Assembly (NCBI GenBank): GCA_030765065.1
Contig: CM060989.1
Location: 41,593,501 to 41,657,500, forward strand
Length of the DNA: 64,000 bases
Direction: 5' to 3'
From: Deroplatys truncata
Taxonomy: Eukaryota > Arthropoda > Insecta > Mantodea > Mantidae
Part shown: piece after piece, positions 1-10,935 of the stretch
Position numbering within the stretch: position 1 is the first letter of the stretch
Layout: every line of letters starts with the position of its first letter
Position numbers and translations under genes: made by a program
Notes under the pieces: generated by a model
Told to the model about the DNA's origin: nothing
Seen by the model: the letters and a program-made list of their open reading frames with translations, nothing else
Database searches by the model: none

Positions 1-473
1 GCCACTTTTCCGCACAAAGAACTGAATAAAACTTGATTTTCTCTGACATGAGCTGCATTCCGAAGCACCGGGCACTCTTCTTTCCTTTGGTCCACTTTTT
101 GCTCACTCCAAATTCTTTCTGCCAATTCAAAACTATTCAGAAAAATTTACATGCCCGAATGTAAATTGCCCACACAAAAGAAGTGCGCGTGCATAACTCA
201 GAACTCCTTTTTGTTTCTGAGCGGAACGGAGAGAAGGAGGGGGAGGAAAGATCTTTCATTTTCATGCGATGGGCAATTTATATTAAAACTAGCATCTCAG
301 AAGAACCTTTTAAAAAATATCAGTAGGTATAGCGTTTGTAACTAAACAAATTACGTACGTAACTCTTACGGAAACAAATAAGAGGGGGGGGGTAACAAAT
401 CTACATTCTTGCAACCTAGAGGATCCGATTTCGAATCTCGGTTGACTGGATAATATTTTTTTCAAAGAGAATA
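1..473. other. No gene recognised
   Basis: Nothing coding is supported. A G9 run lies near 387-395. A tRNA box-B-like stretch (GATTTCGAATCTCGG) lies near 427-441 and may be the end of a SINE, but no box A is convincing. Confidence 0.4.
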
Positions 474-553
474 TTTTCACTTTCTCTACCATGAAAATAA
501 TAGGTAGACAGGGTATTGCAATCCACTCAAATATTCGATACTGAGATTTCATC
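474..553 (-). mobile_element. HL repeat, 3'-end fragment
   Basis: Reads ACTTTCTCTACC, then the GGTATTGCAATCCAC and GATTTCA blocks that mark the last ~80 bp of the HL family in reverse orientation. It joins the next plus-strand copy at a short shared GATTTCATCGCGAGAAAC-like junction, so this is a head-on pair of truncated copies. Confidence 0.6.
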
Positions 554-1196
554 GCGAGAAACAATTTAAAATCGCCAAGACGTAAAAGGAATGGATGAAT
601 ATTGAAACAATTCGAACTATTAGTAGCGGATACTTTGGAAATGGATGATGCCGTAAGAAAAGTTATTTGACATAAATTATGTATTTTATAAGAGATCTAA
701 ATTTCTTGTATAGTACGTTTTTGTCTGTCGCTAAACGTTTACCAATTATACAAGATTATACAAAAATTAATTGCGAATAAAGAGGATTTCACAGGATGTT
801 CCAAGAAAATTCAAGATATACATTGTATTTGTCATGTAAATATCTTTAATATATGGTATTCTAATCAAAATAGCCATTTTTTAGAGAATCCAAAATTTCG
901 AAAACTTTTCTACGTATAGGGTAGTTTGGGGTGGGGAATTTTCTTGAAAATCTTCGTGTGGCATTTCTTGAAGGTACTGAACTTAAATACTAAGTTTGGT
1001 GTTTATCAGAGTTTTCAGTTTTGAGTCATGCTGTTCATAGACACACACATGCGCGAGGACCTTTTTCTAAGAATGCTTTTTTTTGGATTCAGGGATCCTT
1101 AAAACATGTATTTCCGGTGAAATATCGATATCGACTTTTTGGGTGGAAAGCAATACCTTCTCTATCTTCTGGATACGTGGTATAGAAAGTGAAAAG
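551..1196 (+). mobile_element. HL repeat, 5'-truncated copy
   Basis: Carries in order the family blocks GTTTACCAATTATACAAG, TTCAAGATATACATT, the GGTAGTTTGGGGTGGGG block, GAGTCATGCTGTTCATAG with a short CA tract, and the terminal TGGGTGGAAAGCAATACC plus AGAAAGTGAAAA. The 5' third is missing. Divergence from the 57-63 kb copies suggests an older subfamily. Confidence 0.75.
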
Positions 1197-1205
1197 CGAA
1201 CAACG

Positions 1206-1798
1206 GCCTTCCATTTGAGAAAAACATTAATTGAAAATTCAAACCACTAACAAGGAATATCTTGGAAATGGCTAATTACACAAAAAATGTCAATGGAACA
1301 TAAATTACGCCTTTTAACGAGATCTACATTTTTTTGTACAGTATGATTTTGTCTAACTCGTCCAGTAAGTTAGCAAAAGCCATTCCGAATAAAGAGGATT
1401 TCAGAAGCTATTCTCAAAAAATTAAAGATATACATTTCATTGACATGAAAATATTTTAAATATATGGTATTTTTATCAGAAAATTACAGCCATTTTACGG
1501 AAAACCTAAATTATCGAAAAAATTCCGTTTGGTGTGGGGTTATTTTCTTGAAAATATTCTCTTCGATTCTTGAAGATGCTGAATTTAAATTCCAAGTTTT
1601 TTATTTAAGCAACTTTTAGTTTTTTAGTTGTGTTGTTCAAACACACAAACACACACACGTGGACTTTTTACTAAAAACTTTGTTTATTATTCAGGTTGTC
1701 TCAAAACGTGTATTTCCAATGAAAACTCAGTATCAAATTTTAGGTGGAATGCAATACTTCTTCTAATTACTATAGACAAGCAGTACAGAAAGTAAAAA
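1206..1798 (+). mobile_element. HL repeat, 5'-truncated copy
   Basis: A second truncated plus copy directly after the previous one. It starts inside the CCATTTGAGAAAAA block and runs through ACAAGGAATATCTTGGAAA, the CA tract near 1640-1655 and the terminal AGAAAGTAAAAA. The head-to-tail order of two truncated copies fits the tandem behaviour seen further on. Confidence 0.75.
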
Positions 1799-2081
1799 GC
1801 TAATATTTTTGACACGTAGTAGTCCAATGTGTGCACATGAATGGTGTACAATTGGGCAAATGTGTAAGCGAACGTGAAAACGTCCCATTCCCAGAACATA
1901 ACTTTACTCTGGATAAGAACCTCAATTCTTCTGTTGAATTAACAAAATATAATTGTTCACTTACAAATAGCATTGAATTCTATCAACTAACTGAGCAACG
2001 GCCTCGACTAGATGTTTACGACAAACATGATACACAAAATGTCGTATTAACCAAATGTCCGTACACTACATTGCCACTTAC

Positions 2082-2380
2082 CTCACGTGTTGCTGTTTGA
2101 ATGCTTGAGTGTTGGGTATCAAAAACAGCTCCTCCTGCTTTTCTTTTAGTATCCGTCCGTATAGCTTCTAAAGAGCTTCCTTCATTTAGTACTGGTTGAT
2201 GATTATGCTCTCCAGACACAGTAATCACTTTTGAGTTCGATATATCAGTACAGATCACTATACACGTTATGTTGATGCATGACATTTTCACTTGTCCACA
2301 CTTTAGCTCACCACCTTTACTTAGTTTAAAATGTTCACAAAGAATGCACGCGTTGCCTCGTTTCATAGTTAAACCGCGGC
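2082..2380 (-). CDS. Candidate exon with FLYWCH-like zinc finger
   Basis: FLYWCH zinc fingers occur in insect DNA-binding regulators such as Mod(mdg4) and in some transposon-derived proteins. The minus-strand frame reads RGNACILCEHFKLSKGGELK, a cysteine-spaced segment SCINITCIVICTD, then SNSKVITVSGEHNHQP. This follows the FLYWCH order: an RG start, a phenylalanine, basic residues, two cysteines about five apart, and a final HxH about 25 residues later. The usual YWxC is replaced by KMSC, so the aromatic pair is lost or the frame is mutated. The exon ends at an excellent donor, GAG|GTAAGT (intron begins at 2081, phase 0). A weaker acceptor ending TATAG would start it at 2380. An in-frame stop lies just upstream, so the alternative start is the ATG at 2364-2366. 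No partner exon is visible in the window. It could be a live exon or a decayed copy. Confidence 0.45.
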
Positions 2381-2640
2381 CTATACACAAGTGGGTTTAT
2401 GAAACACTTTTTACCCCTTACACTACGTTCCCATTTTACACTCTTGTCTGTTAGGTGCTCTGTACACCTCATCACATCCAACTAACATAACAAAAGAATG
2501 GAAAGTAGTACCAACTTAGCAGTTCCGTGACAGCCCAAAACGATATATCGACCTCTGTCCCAAACGGTCTGTATTTTTCAGGCACAAACAAATTCACCGA
2601 CCAAACAAATGTACTCTTCCCTCATTGGTGAGCGTAAATT

Positions 2641-3945
2641 ATTACTTCATAGTAAGTAGAGAAGGTATTGCATTCCACACAAAACATCGAATTCAAGAGA
2701 TTTTACTAAACGTATATAGTAGCTAGAGAACGTATTACATTCCATCCAAAATCGATATCGAGATTTCACTGGAAATACATGTTTTGATGCCCGTGAATGA
2801 ATAAAAAGCTCATTCACTTCCTCAAACACGTACATGGCATATAGAGGAGGTATTAAAGTCTATCTAAAAATTTATATGTCACTGGAAATATATGTTTTGA
2901 GGCCCGTCAATGAATAAAAAGCTCATTCACTTCCTCTAACACGTACATGGCATAGAGGAGGTATTAAATTCTGTCTAAAAATTTGATATCGAGATTTCAC
3001 CGGAAATGTTTGCTTTGAGACCCCCTGAATAAAAAAAACATTTTGACTTTCTCTACCACATACCTAGTAGGCAGAAAGGGTATTGCACTCCACCCAAAAT
3101 CTCCATATAAAAACTTCACCGGAAGTGCATGTTTTGAGGGTACCTGAATAAAACAACCTTTTCACTTTCCCTATAACGTACATACTTGGTAGAAGTATTG
3201 AGTTGCAAAAATTGATATCAAGATTTCACGAGAAATAAACGGATTTTTACTTTCTCTTCAAAGTATATACTAGGTAGAGGGAGACTTGAATTCCACTAAA
3301 TAATTCGATATTGAAATTTCACGACAAATACATGTTTTGAGGCCCCGTAAACAAAAACATTTTTTACTTTCTCTACTACCTGCAAACTAGGTAGAGAAGG
3401 TATTGCATTCCACCTAAAATTTTGGTACCGAGATTTCACCAAAAATACATGTTTTGAGGACCATTTTTACTTCCTCTAACACATACATACTAGGCAGACC
3501 AGGTATTGCATTCCACAAAAGCATTCAATATCAAGATTTCATCGAAAATACATACTTTGAGGTCCCCTAAATAAAGAAAAAGTATTTACAGTTTCTCTAG
3601 CACGTACATATTAGGTAGAGAAGGTATTACTTTCCAACCAAAAATTTGATATCGAGATTTCACAGCAAATACATGTTTTGGGTCTCCTGAATAATTAAAA
3701 AAGCATCTTTACTTTGTGTACCAGTACATAGTGGTAGAGGAAGTATTGCATTGCACCCACAAGTTCGATATCGTGATGTCACTGGAAACACATATTTTGA
3801 GTCTCCTAAATAACAAAAACATTTTTTACTTTTTCTATCTCGTACATATAGGTGGAGTAGTTATGTATTCTACTAAAAAATTCGATACCGAAATTTCACC
3901 GAACATATAGGTTTTGACAGCTCTAGAATCTAAGAAAAACATTTT
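2641..3945 (-). repeat. Tandem array of 12 HL 3'-end monomers
   Basis: Monomers begin with variants of ACTTTCTCTAC near 2641, 2706, 2813, 2926, 3045, 3163, 3249, 3366, 3469, 3588, 3711 and 3828, so spacing is 83-123 bp and averages about 112. Each holds the hairpin block, GGTATTGCATTCCACC, GATATCGAGATTTCACCGG, CATGTTTTGAGGCCCCCTGA and a closing A/T run. These are the last ~110 bp of the HL family, read in reverse. Units join where the element's terminal A run meets the internal T run before ATTCAGG. The twelfth unit continues without a break into the body of an HL copy. Monomers differ noticeably from each other, so the array is not recent. Confidence 0.9.
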
Positions 3946-4567
3946 TAGAAAAGAATCCGTGAATGTGTGCTTCTGTGAACAGTTTACTGGTATTTGAATT
4001 CAGTATCTTCCAAAGATGCGACTCGAAGATTTTATGAAAATTCCCTACCCAAAATACCCTTTATATGGAAGATTTTTCAAAATCTTCGATTTTGGCAACT
4101 ATGGTTTATTAAATTAACATATGTTCAAGAAATTTGCATGATAAATAAAGCTATATATTTAATTTTCTGGGAAAAACCTGTGAAATTATCTTCATTCTGA
4201 GAGAATTTTGTATAATGTTCGTTTATCTAGCAAATCATAAGTTATAGACAAAAACGCACTGCATAAAAACATGTAGATCTCTTTAAAATATAGAATGTAT
4301 TTCAAATAAGTTTGTCTATAGCATATGCCGTTTCCGATATATTAGTTGTTATTGCTTGCTTTTGTTATTTTTTAAAACTACTGTCGTTCTTCGGTTGTGT
4401 TTTTGCGGTCATGAAAAGAGTATGGAATTTATAGACCAGCATATAGTGAGTCGCTTTGTAAACATCTAACTATTAATGCGGTTTCCTGCATTCACCTTGT
4501 AGCTTCAATGAAATGTTTAATGAAACTGTTTCTGCATAGGTTTATCTCCATTAACATGAATTAGATA
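3946..4567 (-). mobile_element. HL repeat body (minus copy)
   Basis: Continues from the last array monomer: GTGTGTGCTTCTGTGAACAG, the TTCAGTATCTTCCAAAGATG block, CCTACCCAAAATACCCTTTA and so on to TTTATCTCCATTAACATGAA. The 5' terminus is missing because the following plus-strand copy abuts it. Confidence 0.75.
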
Positions 4568-4569
4568 GA

Positions 4570-5420
4570 AAATCTGATGTGACGCATTCACATGACTTTC
4601 TCTAATCTCCATCGTTTATTAGTAGACATACAAACTATTCTTACTAAAGCTTATTTTTCTATTTACTACATTTTAATTTAAATAAATCTTTGTAGAAATA
4701 GCAGCATTACACATGTCGTTATAGATACAAAGGGAAAAGCCATAGTCAAATGTTTAAGAGCGCTATAGGATGGCTGTAAAATTCCATACTTTTTCCTTGG
4801 AATCGCGAGAAACAACTGAATGTTGACAGGAGTTTCAGAGAATACCCAAAAATTAAAAACGGATATCTCAAAAATGGCTTATGCCACAATAAAGCTTATA
4901 TGAAATAAATTGTGTGTTTTAAAGAGAGATACATTTTTTATATAGTATGTTTTTGTCTATCACCTTGACGTTCACCAGTTATACAAGATTGTACAAAATT
5001 CTTTCAGATTGAAGAGGATTTCTAAGGTTCTTCCCAAAAAATTCAAGACATACATTTTATTTTTCATGTAAATATACTTAATATATGGTATTTTAGGCAA
5101 TTTAATTACAGCCATTTTTAGGAAATAAAAAATTTCGAAAAATATACTTTGTAGGTAGTCTGGGGTGGGGTGATTTCCTTTAAAATATTAAAATTAAATA
5201 CCAAGTTTGCTATTTATACGAATTTTCGTTTTTGAGTTATGCTGTTCACAGATACATACACACACACACACACTCTTTCTCTCTCTCCCTCTCCCCCTTT
5301 TTCCAATTTTTTTTATTCGGGGGCCTCAAAACATGTATTTCCTGTGAAATCTAAGTATCGAATTTTTGGGTGGAATGCAATGCCTCTCTACCTACTATGT
5401 GCGTGGTAGTTATAGAAAAA
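4570..5420 (+). mobile_element. HL repeat, near-complete copy
   Basis: Begins TCTGATGTGACGCATTCACA and contains ACTTTCTCTA close to the start. It has a CA tract with a pyrimidine-rich CTCTCCC stretch near 5259-5300, and ends with TGGGTGGAATGCAATGCC and a decayed hairpin. It lies 5' to 5' with the minus copy just before it. Confidence 0.8.
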
Positions 5421-7430
5421 CGATCAGCACATAGAGAGTTCTTACCTGTATACCTATATAGATAGGTAATATAAAACCGGATGTGTGTGCCTGTAGAGGT
5501 GATATCACTTTTCAATACCTGGTTGGTAACTCGGCAGAAATACCTGTGCTGATAAATACCAGAGTGGTTACAGTGATCTGATAAAATATATAATATAGAG
5601 CTTTGCCTTTCGCTTTAGTTTTCTAGCGAAATATGCGATAAATCTGAATGTCAAGTTAGCCAACTACTGAAACTTAGTAAATCTTGCGAATTCATCAGCA
5701 TTGGGCAAGTAAGAACCACGTTTGATAATGGATATTGCATGTGAAGTGAGGTTGCAACACTGATTTAGGAGATGTGCTATAACAAGCCTTGGTTTGTGCT
5801 AGAAATGGTATCGCACTCGTCGGGTCGGAACAAAGTTTTGTAAATATTGCCTTCCAGTTTTACGGTTCAGGTCTCGCTTCGTGAAGATCTAGCACTCCAG
5901 ATGTAAACTTCTCTCGCTTTTTTATGACTGCAACGAAACAAATCCGCGTGTAGTACTGGGAGCCGAAGACATACTTCTATGCAGAGAACCCTAACAAGCA
6001 CCTAATTTATTTTATGCCATTGGTTCATACTGTATTCAGTGTCATGCATAATTGCCTCATTATTGCACGCGTGCCAACAATAGCAATGCCGTAGTATCCG
6101 TATTCCAAATTGCCGCGGTTTATAGAGAGAAGATGAAACTACTTTGTGAAACGCTTTTCTCCTAGCATACAGTCCATAGTACCTGCTTACTTCCCTCCCA
6201 GGAAGGGAATGCATACAAGTGGCTGTCTTGTTTATCGCTTCAACACGCCACCACACCAGGCTAAGGATCCGGGAAAACTTAAGAGTGTAGTTTTTGTGTA
6301 TCGAGTAGGGTGGAGTGAGGTGTCGCTTTGGGGTGTTGTTTACCTGTGAGACCTTCGGTGCATTTTGTATCGTTTTCTGGTTTTTTTTTTGAGGCGTGTC
6401 CTTCACCTTACCTATAGCAGAGGATGGTGGCTTGATAACACAGAAATAAGTGGGAAAAGGAAGAGAGGTTGAGACCTTTGCTTTTTCTGGTGTTATTTAA
6501 ACCAAAACATGTTTATTGTCTCAGAACCAGTCATGCCGTATACTGGCGAAATAACGGGGTATGTGGGAGGCTGGTCGCACTATTACGCAATTGCAACGGC
6601 AGTGCATAAAAGTGTTTTATAGTAAATTACTGGATAAAAATATTCCAGAAAAGTGGGGAAGACGGTCTACATACTCGTAGAAAGTGGGCACTCCCCGTAA
6701 AACATCCGCAGATGATGATATACGTTTACTAAATGTAAATTACTCTTTAGTCATAATTGACTGATCATGTTTAAAAACTAGAGATAAATATGTGTATGTT
6801 TTACCTAATATAACATACATATTATGACAATAAAATTGGATTATATTTTTGTCTATAATCCTGTTGTATTCCTATGATCACCAATATGTTAGTAAAGCTA
6901 AATTAACCAATTATGGTTTGAATAGGAGGGAAAATATGCTGCTTTATTTTTTTATTATTTAGCTATGTTTGCTTCTATGCAGCAACAAGCATTTATATCA
7001 CTGTGAGAATACAGTTCGTTTATTTTTTGTTACGAAGTGCTGCCATGCAATTTATTTAATGAATACCATTCAAGCTTTAATTTGCACCCCCTGAAAATCT
7101 TCTCACACTACACATTCTACATTTCGCTAACCTGGGCGCTCATCAAGTTTTCCCCTTAGCATTTAACCCCTTCAAAGCCGTGTCCTGCACTAGCTGATAA
7201 GGTATGGGCTACAGGTCTGTAAGAGGTCTGTATGACAAACTGAATGCACTCACTCTACCTCTTTCTCTTTTAGCCAATACGATCGAGAGTGTAAATATAT
7301 ATTTAGTTTCTATGCCATTTTGTAACCTTTGTTGTGGTTGTTGGTGTAACTATTTAGCAGCAGGAGTGGCGCATCCTTGCACCGTGGCCTGAAGCAACCA
7401 ATGAAATGGTGATGGCTTTACAAGGCCAAG
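5421..7430. other. Unassigned; no supported gene
   Basis: About 2 kb with no recognised element. A 134-codon minus-strand frame at 6002-6406 has no recognisable domain and a low-complexity start; I treat it as chance. 6600-7100 is very AT-rich. Confidence 0.4.
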
Positions 7431-7439
7431 TACAACGAT

Positions 7440-7650
7440 AAATAATGTGACAGACGCGAGGTGCAGTGAGATTTTCTTTGGCGCTCTTTGCACACCATTT
7501 TAAGCACTGCTCTCCTTAAGTTGGTCCCCTCGTCTATCAATACGCCGTTTCCAACGTTTCTTCCATTTTTGGAAAGCCTCCTAGAACGCACTTTCTGGGG
7601 TGGCGCGCGGGTCTCTTGTCGCATTGTCCTGAATCTACTCTATGGTTTGG
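7440..7650 (-). pseudogene. mariner-superfamily transposase, C-terminal fragment
   Basis: The minus strand encodes a stretch like IQDNATRDPRATPESAF, followed by EAFQKWKKRWKRRIDRRGDQ. This matches the C-terminal tail of insect Tc1/mariner transposases, where the ending is usually WKKRWxRCIxxxGDYFEG. A frame change separates the two parts and the catalytic core is absent. It is a decayed fragment with no visible terminal repeats. Confidence 0.6.
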
Positions 7651-8059
7651 AAATGACATCCTTTCACATGGTTTTAAGTTTAGGAAGCAGGAAAAAGTCT
7701 GGAGAATAGAGAGGCTGGGACACAACGGGAGCTGCGGACAAGGAGCGACGAATGAGCCGGCCTATTGTCATGATGCAACATCCAAGTCTGGCCTCTTCCT
7801 GCAGACATCATCGCTCAAACGCGCTAAACTTCCTTGTTATATTTCCTTGTTTATCATCTAACCACAAGGTACAGATTACTGATGGGCAATCTCGTCATGG
7901 TTTCTGCTGAGTGGAAGATCGTCCAGAGGATCCTCGCCGACCGACATTCTGCCGTGTTTAAACAGCTTAAACCACTCATAGCAATGCGTGCGATTCATGG
8001 TAGCAAAATTCTACACAACACACACGGCACAAAACAAAAACATCCACTTCTGTTATCCT

Positions 8060-8560
8060 TCACTGCAGCGACAGCTCCAGGCGAGAAGTGGAGAATGGCC
8101 ATTAGGAGAAAGAGCCCTGTATTTATCCTGGGCAAGGTCTGATGCTGGCGGCCGCCGGGCTCTGAGATTGCGGCGGAGGAGAATCCCCTGGGTTACCTCT
8201 GCTAAATATCTCCTGCTCGACCGCGGGCTCAGTTTCTCTTCACATGTAAGAGCAAAAGGTCGGTCTCGTCCACGCAGCACTCAGCTATATCCTGTTTTTC
8301 CGCTCCAGTATGCCTATTCACCCAAAACAACGCCTGTATCAGACAATTACCCCGCCCTTGATTATGTACGGGTGCGATGTATGGGGACCGGTGTCAGCGT
8401 CCACCATCCGCAAACGACAGACCGTTCATAACAGGCGCTTACCCATTCCGGACTCAAATACATCGTAGACATGGTGCACGAGAGATCCCTACAATGCACA
8501 CGTACCGTGCTGCCCATCCCAATCATCTGGTAAAGCCTTGGGTCGCTATAACCATAGTAC
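8060..8560 (+). pseudogene. LINE reverse transcriptase fragment (Jockey/R1-like)
   Basis: Frameshifted pieces in order match the late palm and thumb part of a non-LTR reverse transcriptase: KWRMAIRRKSPVFILGK, a basic stretch then RIPWVTSAKYLLLDRGLSF with SSHVRAK, then in another frame MPIHPKQRLYQTI and MYGCDVWGPVSASTIRK, and later REIPTMHTYRAAHPNHLV. In Jockey-type elements this block reads IPWxxxxKYLGVxLD, then LYxxxIRPxxxYGxxVWG. The YADD catalytic site should lie upstream; I do not see it, and 7900-8060 is too decayed to place. At least three frame changes make it non-functional. Local GC content is higher than in the flanks. Confidence 0.7.
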
Positions 8561-8640
8561 CCCCAGAATACGGAAGAGCTACCCTCTATTCAAGGACGCC
8601 ATGGGACCGCTTGCATATGGGCTACCAATCCATCCACTCT

Positions 8641-8695
8641 CCCCAAGTTAATCTGTATTGGGCCTAGTCGCTAGCTGGATGAGTGACGGCGACTC
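8641..8695 (+). repeat. 5S rRNA-like segment 1
   Basis: CAAGTTAATCTGTATTGGGC followed by CTAGTCGCTAGCTGGATGAG and TGAC resembles the internal promoter half of 5S rRNA (AAGTTAAGCA, GGGC, GTACTTGGATGGGTGACC). It is more diverged than the segment that follows and is not a complete 5S gene. Confidence 0.45.
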
Positions 8696-8719
8696 ACCCA
8701 ATAGCCTGCGTGCTTGAAT

Positions 8720-8778
8720 ATCACCAAGTTAAGCAAGCATTGGACTTGATCACTAACTGGATAAGTGACCGTTCCAAC
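8720..8778 (+). repeat. 5S rRNA-like segment 2
   Basis: ATCACCAAGTTAAGCAAGCA, TTGGACTTGATCACTAACTG and GATAAGTGACCG follow the 3' half of insect 5S rRNA block by block. The 5' half is absent, so this is a derived repeat or a 5S-promoter SINE remnant rather than a working gene. It lies about 80 bp after the first such segment. Confidence 0.5.
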
Positions 8779-8794
8779 AGTGGCCCGCACTCTT

Positions 8795-9830
8795 CTTAGT
8801 TTGGTAACCCCAAATCCTATACCTACAGCTTATCTTGCTTCGCTGACAATCGGCCTGCTCATTTCCACAACCACGAACGCTTGTCCGTTCAGCTAATTCG
8901 CCAGGACTCAGCCAATGCCAGCACAGGAAGCGAAGCACTGCCAACTGACATTCGTCATAAAAGCTTGCGAAAACTGAAAACCTATTAAAGGTAAAGCCGC
9001 GCTAGCGGCTAGGTACTGTGGCGATTTTACATTCAGTCCAGGTAAACCTGCTCTCGATTGCTGCAGTACACTAATCCGACGAACAACTTGTGCACGCGCT
9101 CACTTCGGTGGCTGTAGCTCGGCAACTAACGGTCATAGCAAAACGAGGCAAATGGCAGTTTGTTGTCTAAACCTGCCGCTAGGTGCGCTCAGTAGCCGCA
9201 GCATGCTCACCGTGCCGATTGACGCGCTATTTTAAAAGTTCCAAACACACCCCGTACATAAAAATTTTCTTTCCTCATAATATTGGAAATATAGATAATA
9301 AAACCAAATATGTGGAATTTAATATTGTTTTCCTTACTGTAAATCTTATATGGTATAAAAAGTGATGAGATACTGAAATACTTAGTTCTGTGTAATTAAT
9401 TCACAACAGTTTCTATCCGTAGATTAGCTAGCTTTAAATGACAGTGTCTAAACACACGACATTAGGCAAATAAACAATCGAGGAAGGAGTAATGAATTAC
9501 CCAGCATCTTGCTCTGCATGCTGCTACTGTTGCTCTGTGAGGAGGCCGCCTCACGCGTTTTAAAAGGACACAAATTTGTCTCTCGTAGTGATCTTATCTT
9601 TCTGTAAGGCAACCACAGCTCGCGGAACTCGCTTTCAGTGGCGTGTACGTCTCCAAGTATATTCTCTAGAGAAGTTCCATTAACTTAAACTTTGTAGGTT
9701 GATAACGTTTAGAAAGAATACATATTTTGGTAACAAAACTTACCAGAGATCCACACACTCACTGATTCATCTTGAGGAAACACTGTCACTACATAGATAT
9801 CTGTTGTATTACGAGTACTTCACACGACCT
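8795..9830. other. Unassigned; partly CpG-rich
   Basis: 8990-9240 is CpG-rich (GCCGCGCTAGCGGCT near 8996) and shows no coding or repeat signature I recognise. 9240-9830 is AT-rich and empty apart from chance frames. Confidence 0.35.
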
Positions 9831-9834
9831 TCTC

Positions 9835-10568
9835 CACTAACGTGCATTTGTATATATTTTCTACAATCTATTCTTACTAAAGCTTACTTTTCTATCCATT
9901 TAATGTTACTTCAGATAAACCTTTGCAGTATTAGTTTCGTTACATATTCTTTGTAGGTACAAGGGGGATAGAGGTAACCGAATCTACAGAGTTTAAAAGT
10001 GGGTCGCTATATTCTGACTTTGAAATTTCATATTCTTTTGATGACATCGCTACAAACAACTGGCAGCGCTTTAAACATAACAAAAGTATTAAATAACTCA
10101 AATCAGTGATAATGGATGTCCAAAAAAGTTATTTGGAATAAAATTTATATTTTAAAGAGAGCTTCATTTTTATGTATTACGTTTTTGTAGTCTCTTAACA
10201 TCTACGAGCTGCAAAACTTTATACATTCTCCGAATAAAAATAACTTTACAGCTATTTGCAGAAATGCTTTTATAACTTATGCAGTTTTATATTTAATGTA
10301 ATAGATTAAATATCTATTATTTAAATCAAAATAGTAAGAAACGTTTTGTGAACATAAAAGTTTAGAAGTAAAATTTTCTATATTAGGGGTGGTTTGGGTG
10401 GGAGTATTTTGTTTGAAATTCATGTATCCCATCTTTGGAAGACACTTTGGTATTTATAAAAATTCTTTATTTTGCTTCAGGGAGCCCAAAATGCTTATTT
10501 CCTGCGAAATCTAAGTATCGAATTTTTAGGTGGAATACAGTACCTATTGTACATGGTAGAGAAAGTAT
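9835..10568 (+). mobile_element. HL repeat, older copy
   Basis: Has the family blocks CTATTCTTACTAAAGCTTA, GGTGGTTTGGGTGGGAG, CCTGCGAAATCTAAGTATCG, TTTTTAGGTGGAATACAGTA and terminal GGTAGAGAAAGTA. The 5' terminus and the CA tract are lost or decayed. Confidence 0.7.
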
Positions 10569-10935
10569 TGAGAATGCTTTCTATTATAAACAAGGGAGAT
10601 TTAAAGAGTGACAGTCCAGTATAAGTGCTAAGCCAACAGATTTAACACGGTTCTTGAGCTAGATAATTCTTATGGACCTGTTAGAATATTATAGTTTTGA
10701 TTATGGATGTATTAATCTCCTTAACATGAGTGATAAATACCAGACTCTTCAATAAAATAGTTGTAAATTTAAACTAATTTGGTGCCACATAGCTCTCTGT
10801 TCTTGGTTCAGTTTTGTATCAATTTATATAAACCATCTTCCTATTTATATTCTAGATAACTTTCTGGAAACATTCTCGATCCATTTTCGAGTTAACGCTG
10901 GAATTTGGTTTTTTGTTTCAGACTAATATACTAGT

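Noticed and set aside
2641..3945. CRISPR-like regular array
   Set aside because: Units are whole diverged transposon ends without distinct spacers, in a eukaryotic context.
6002..6406. A 134-codon minus-strand frame
   Set aside because: No domain, lysine/glutamine-rich start, no splice or promoter support; length is compatible with chance.
8641..8778. Functional 5S rRNA gene
   Set aside because: Only the 3' half is represented, with many changes, and no T-run terminator follows.
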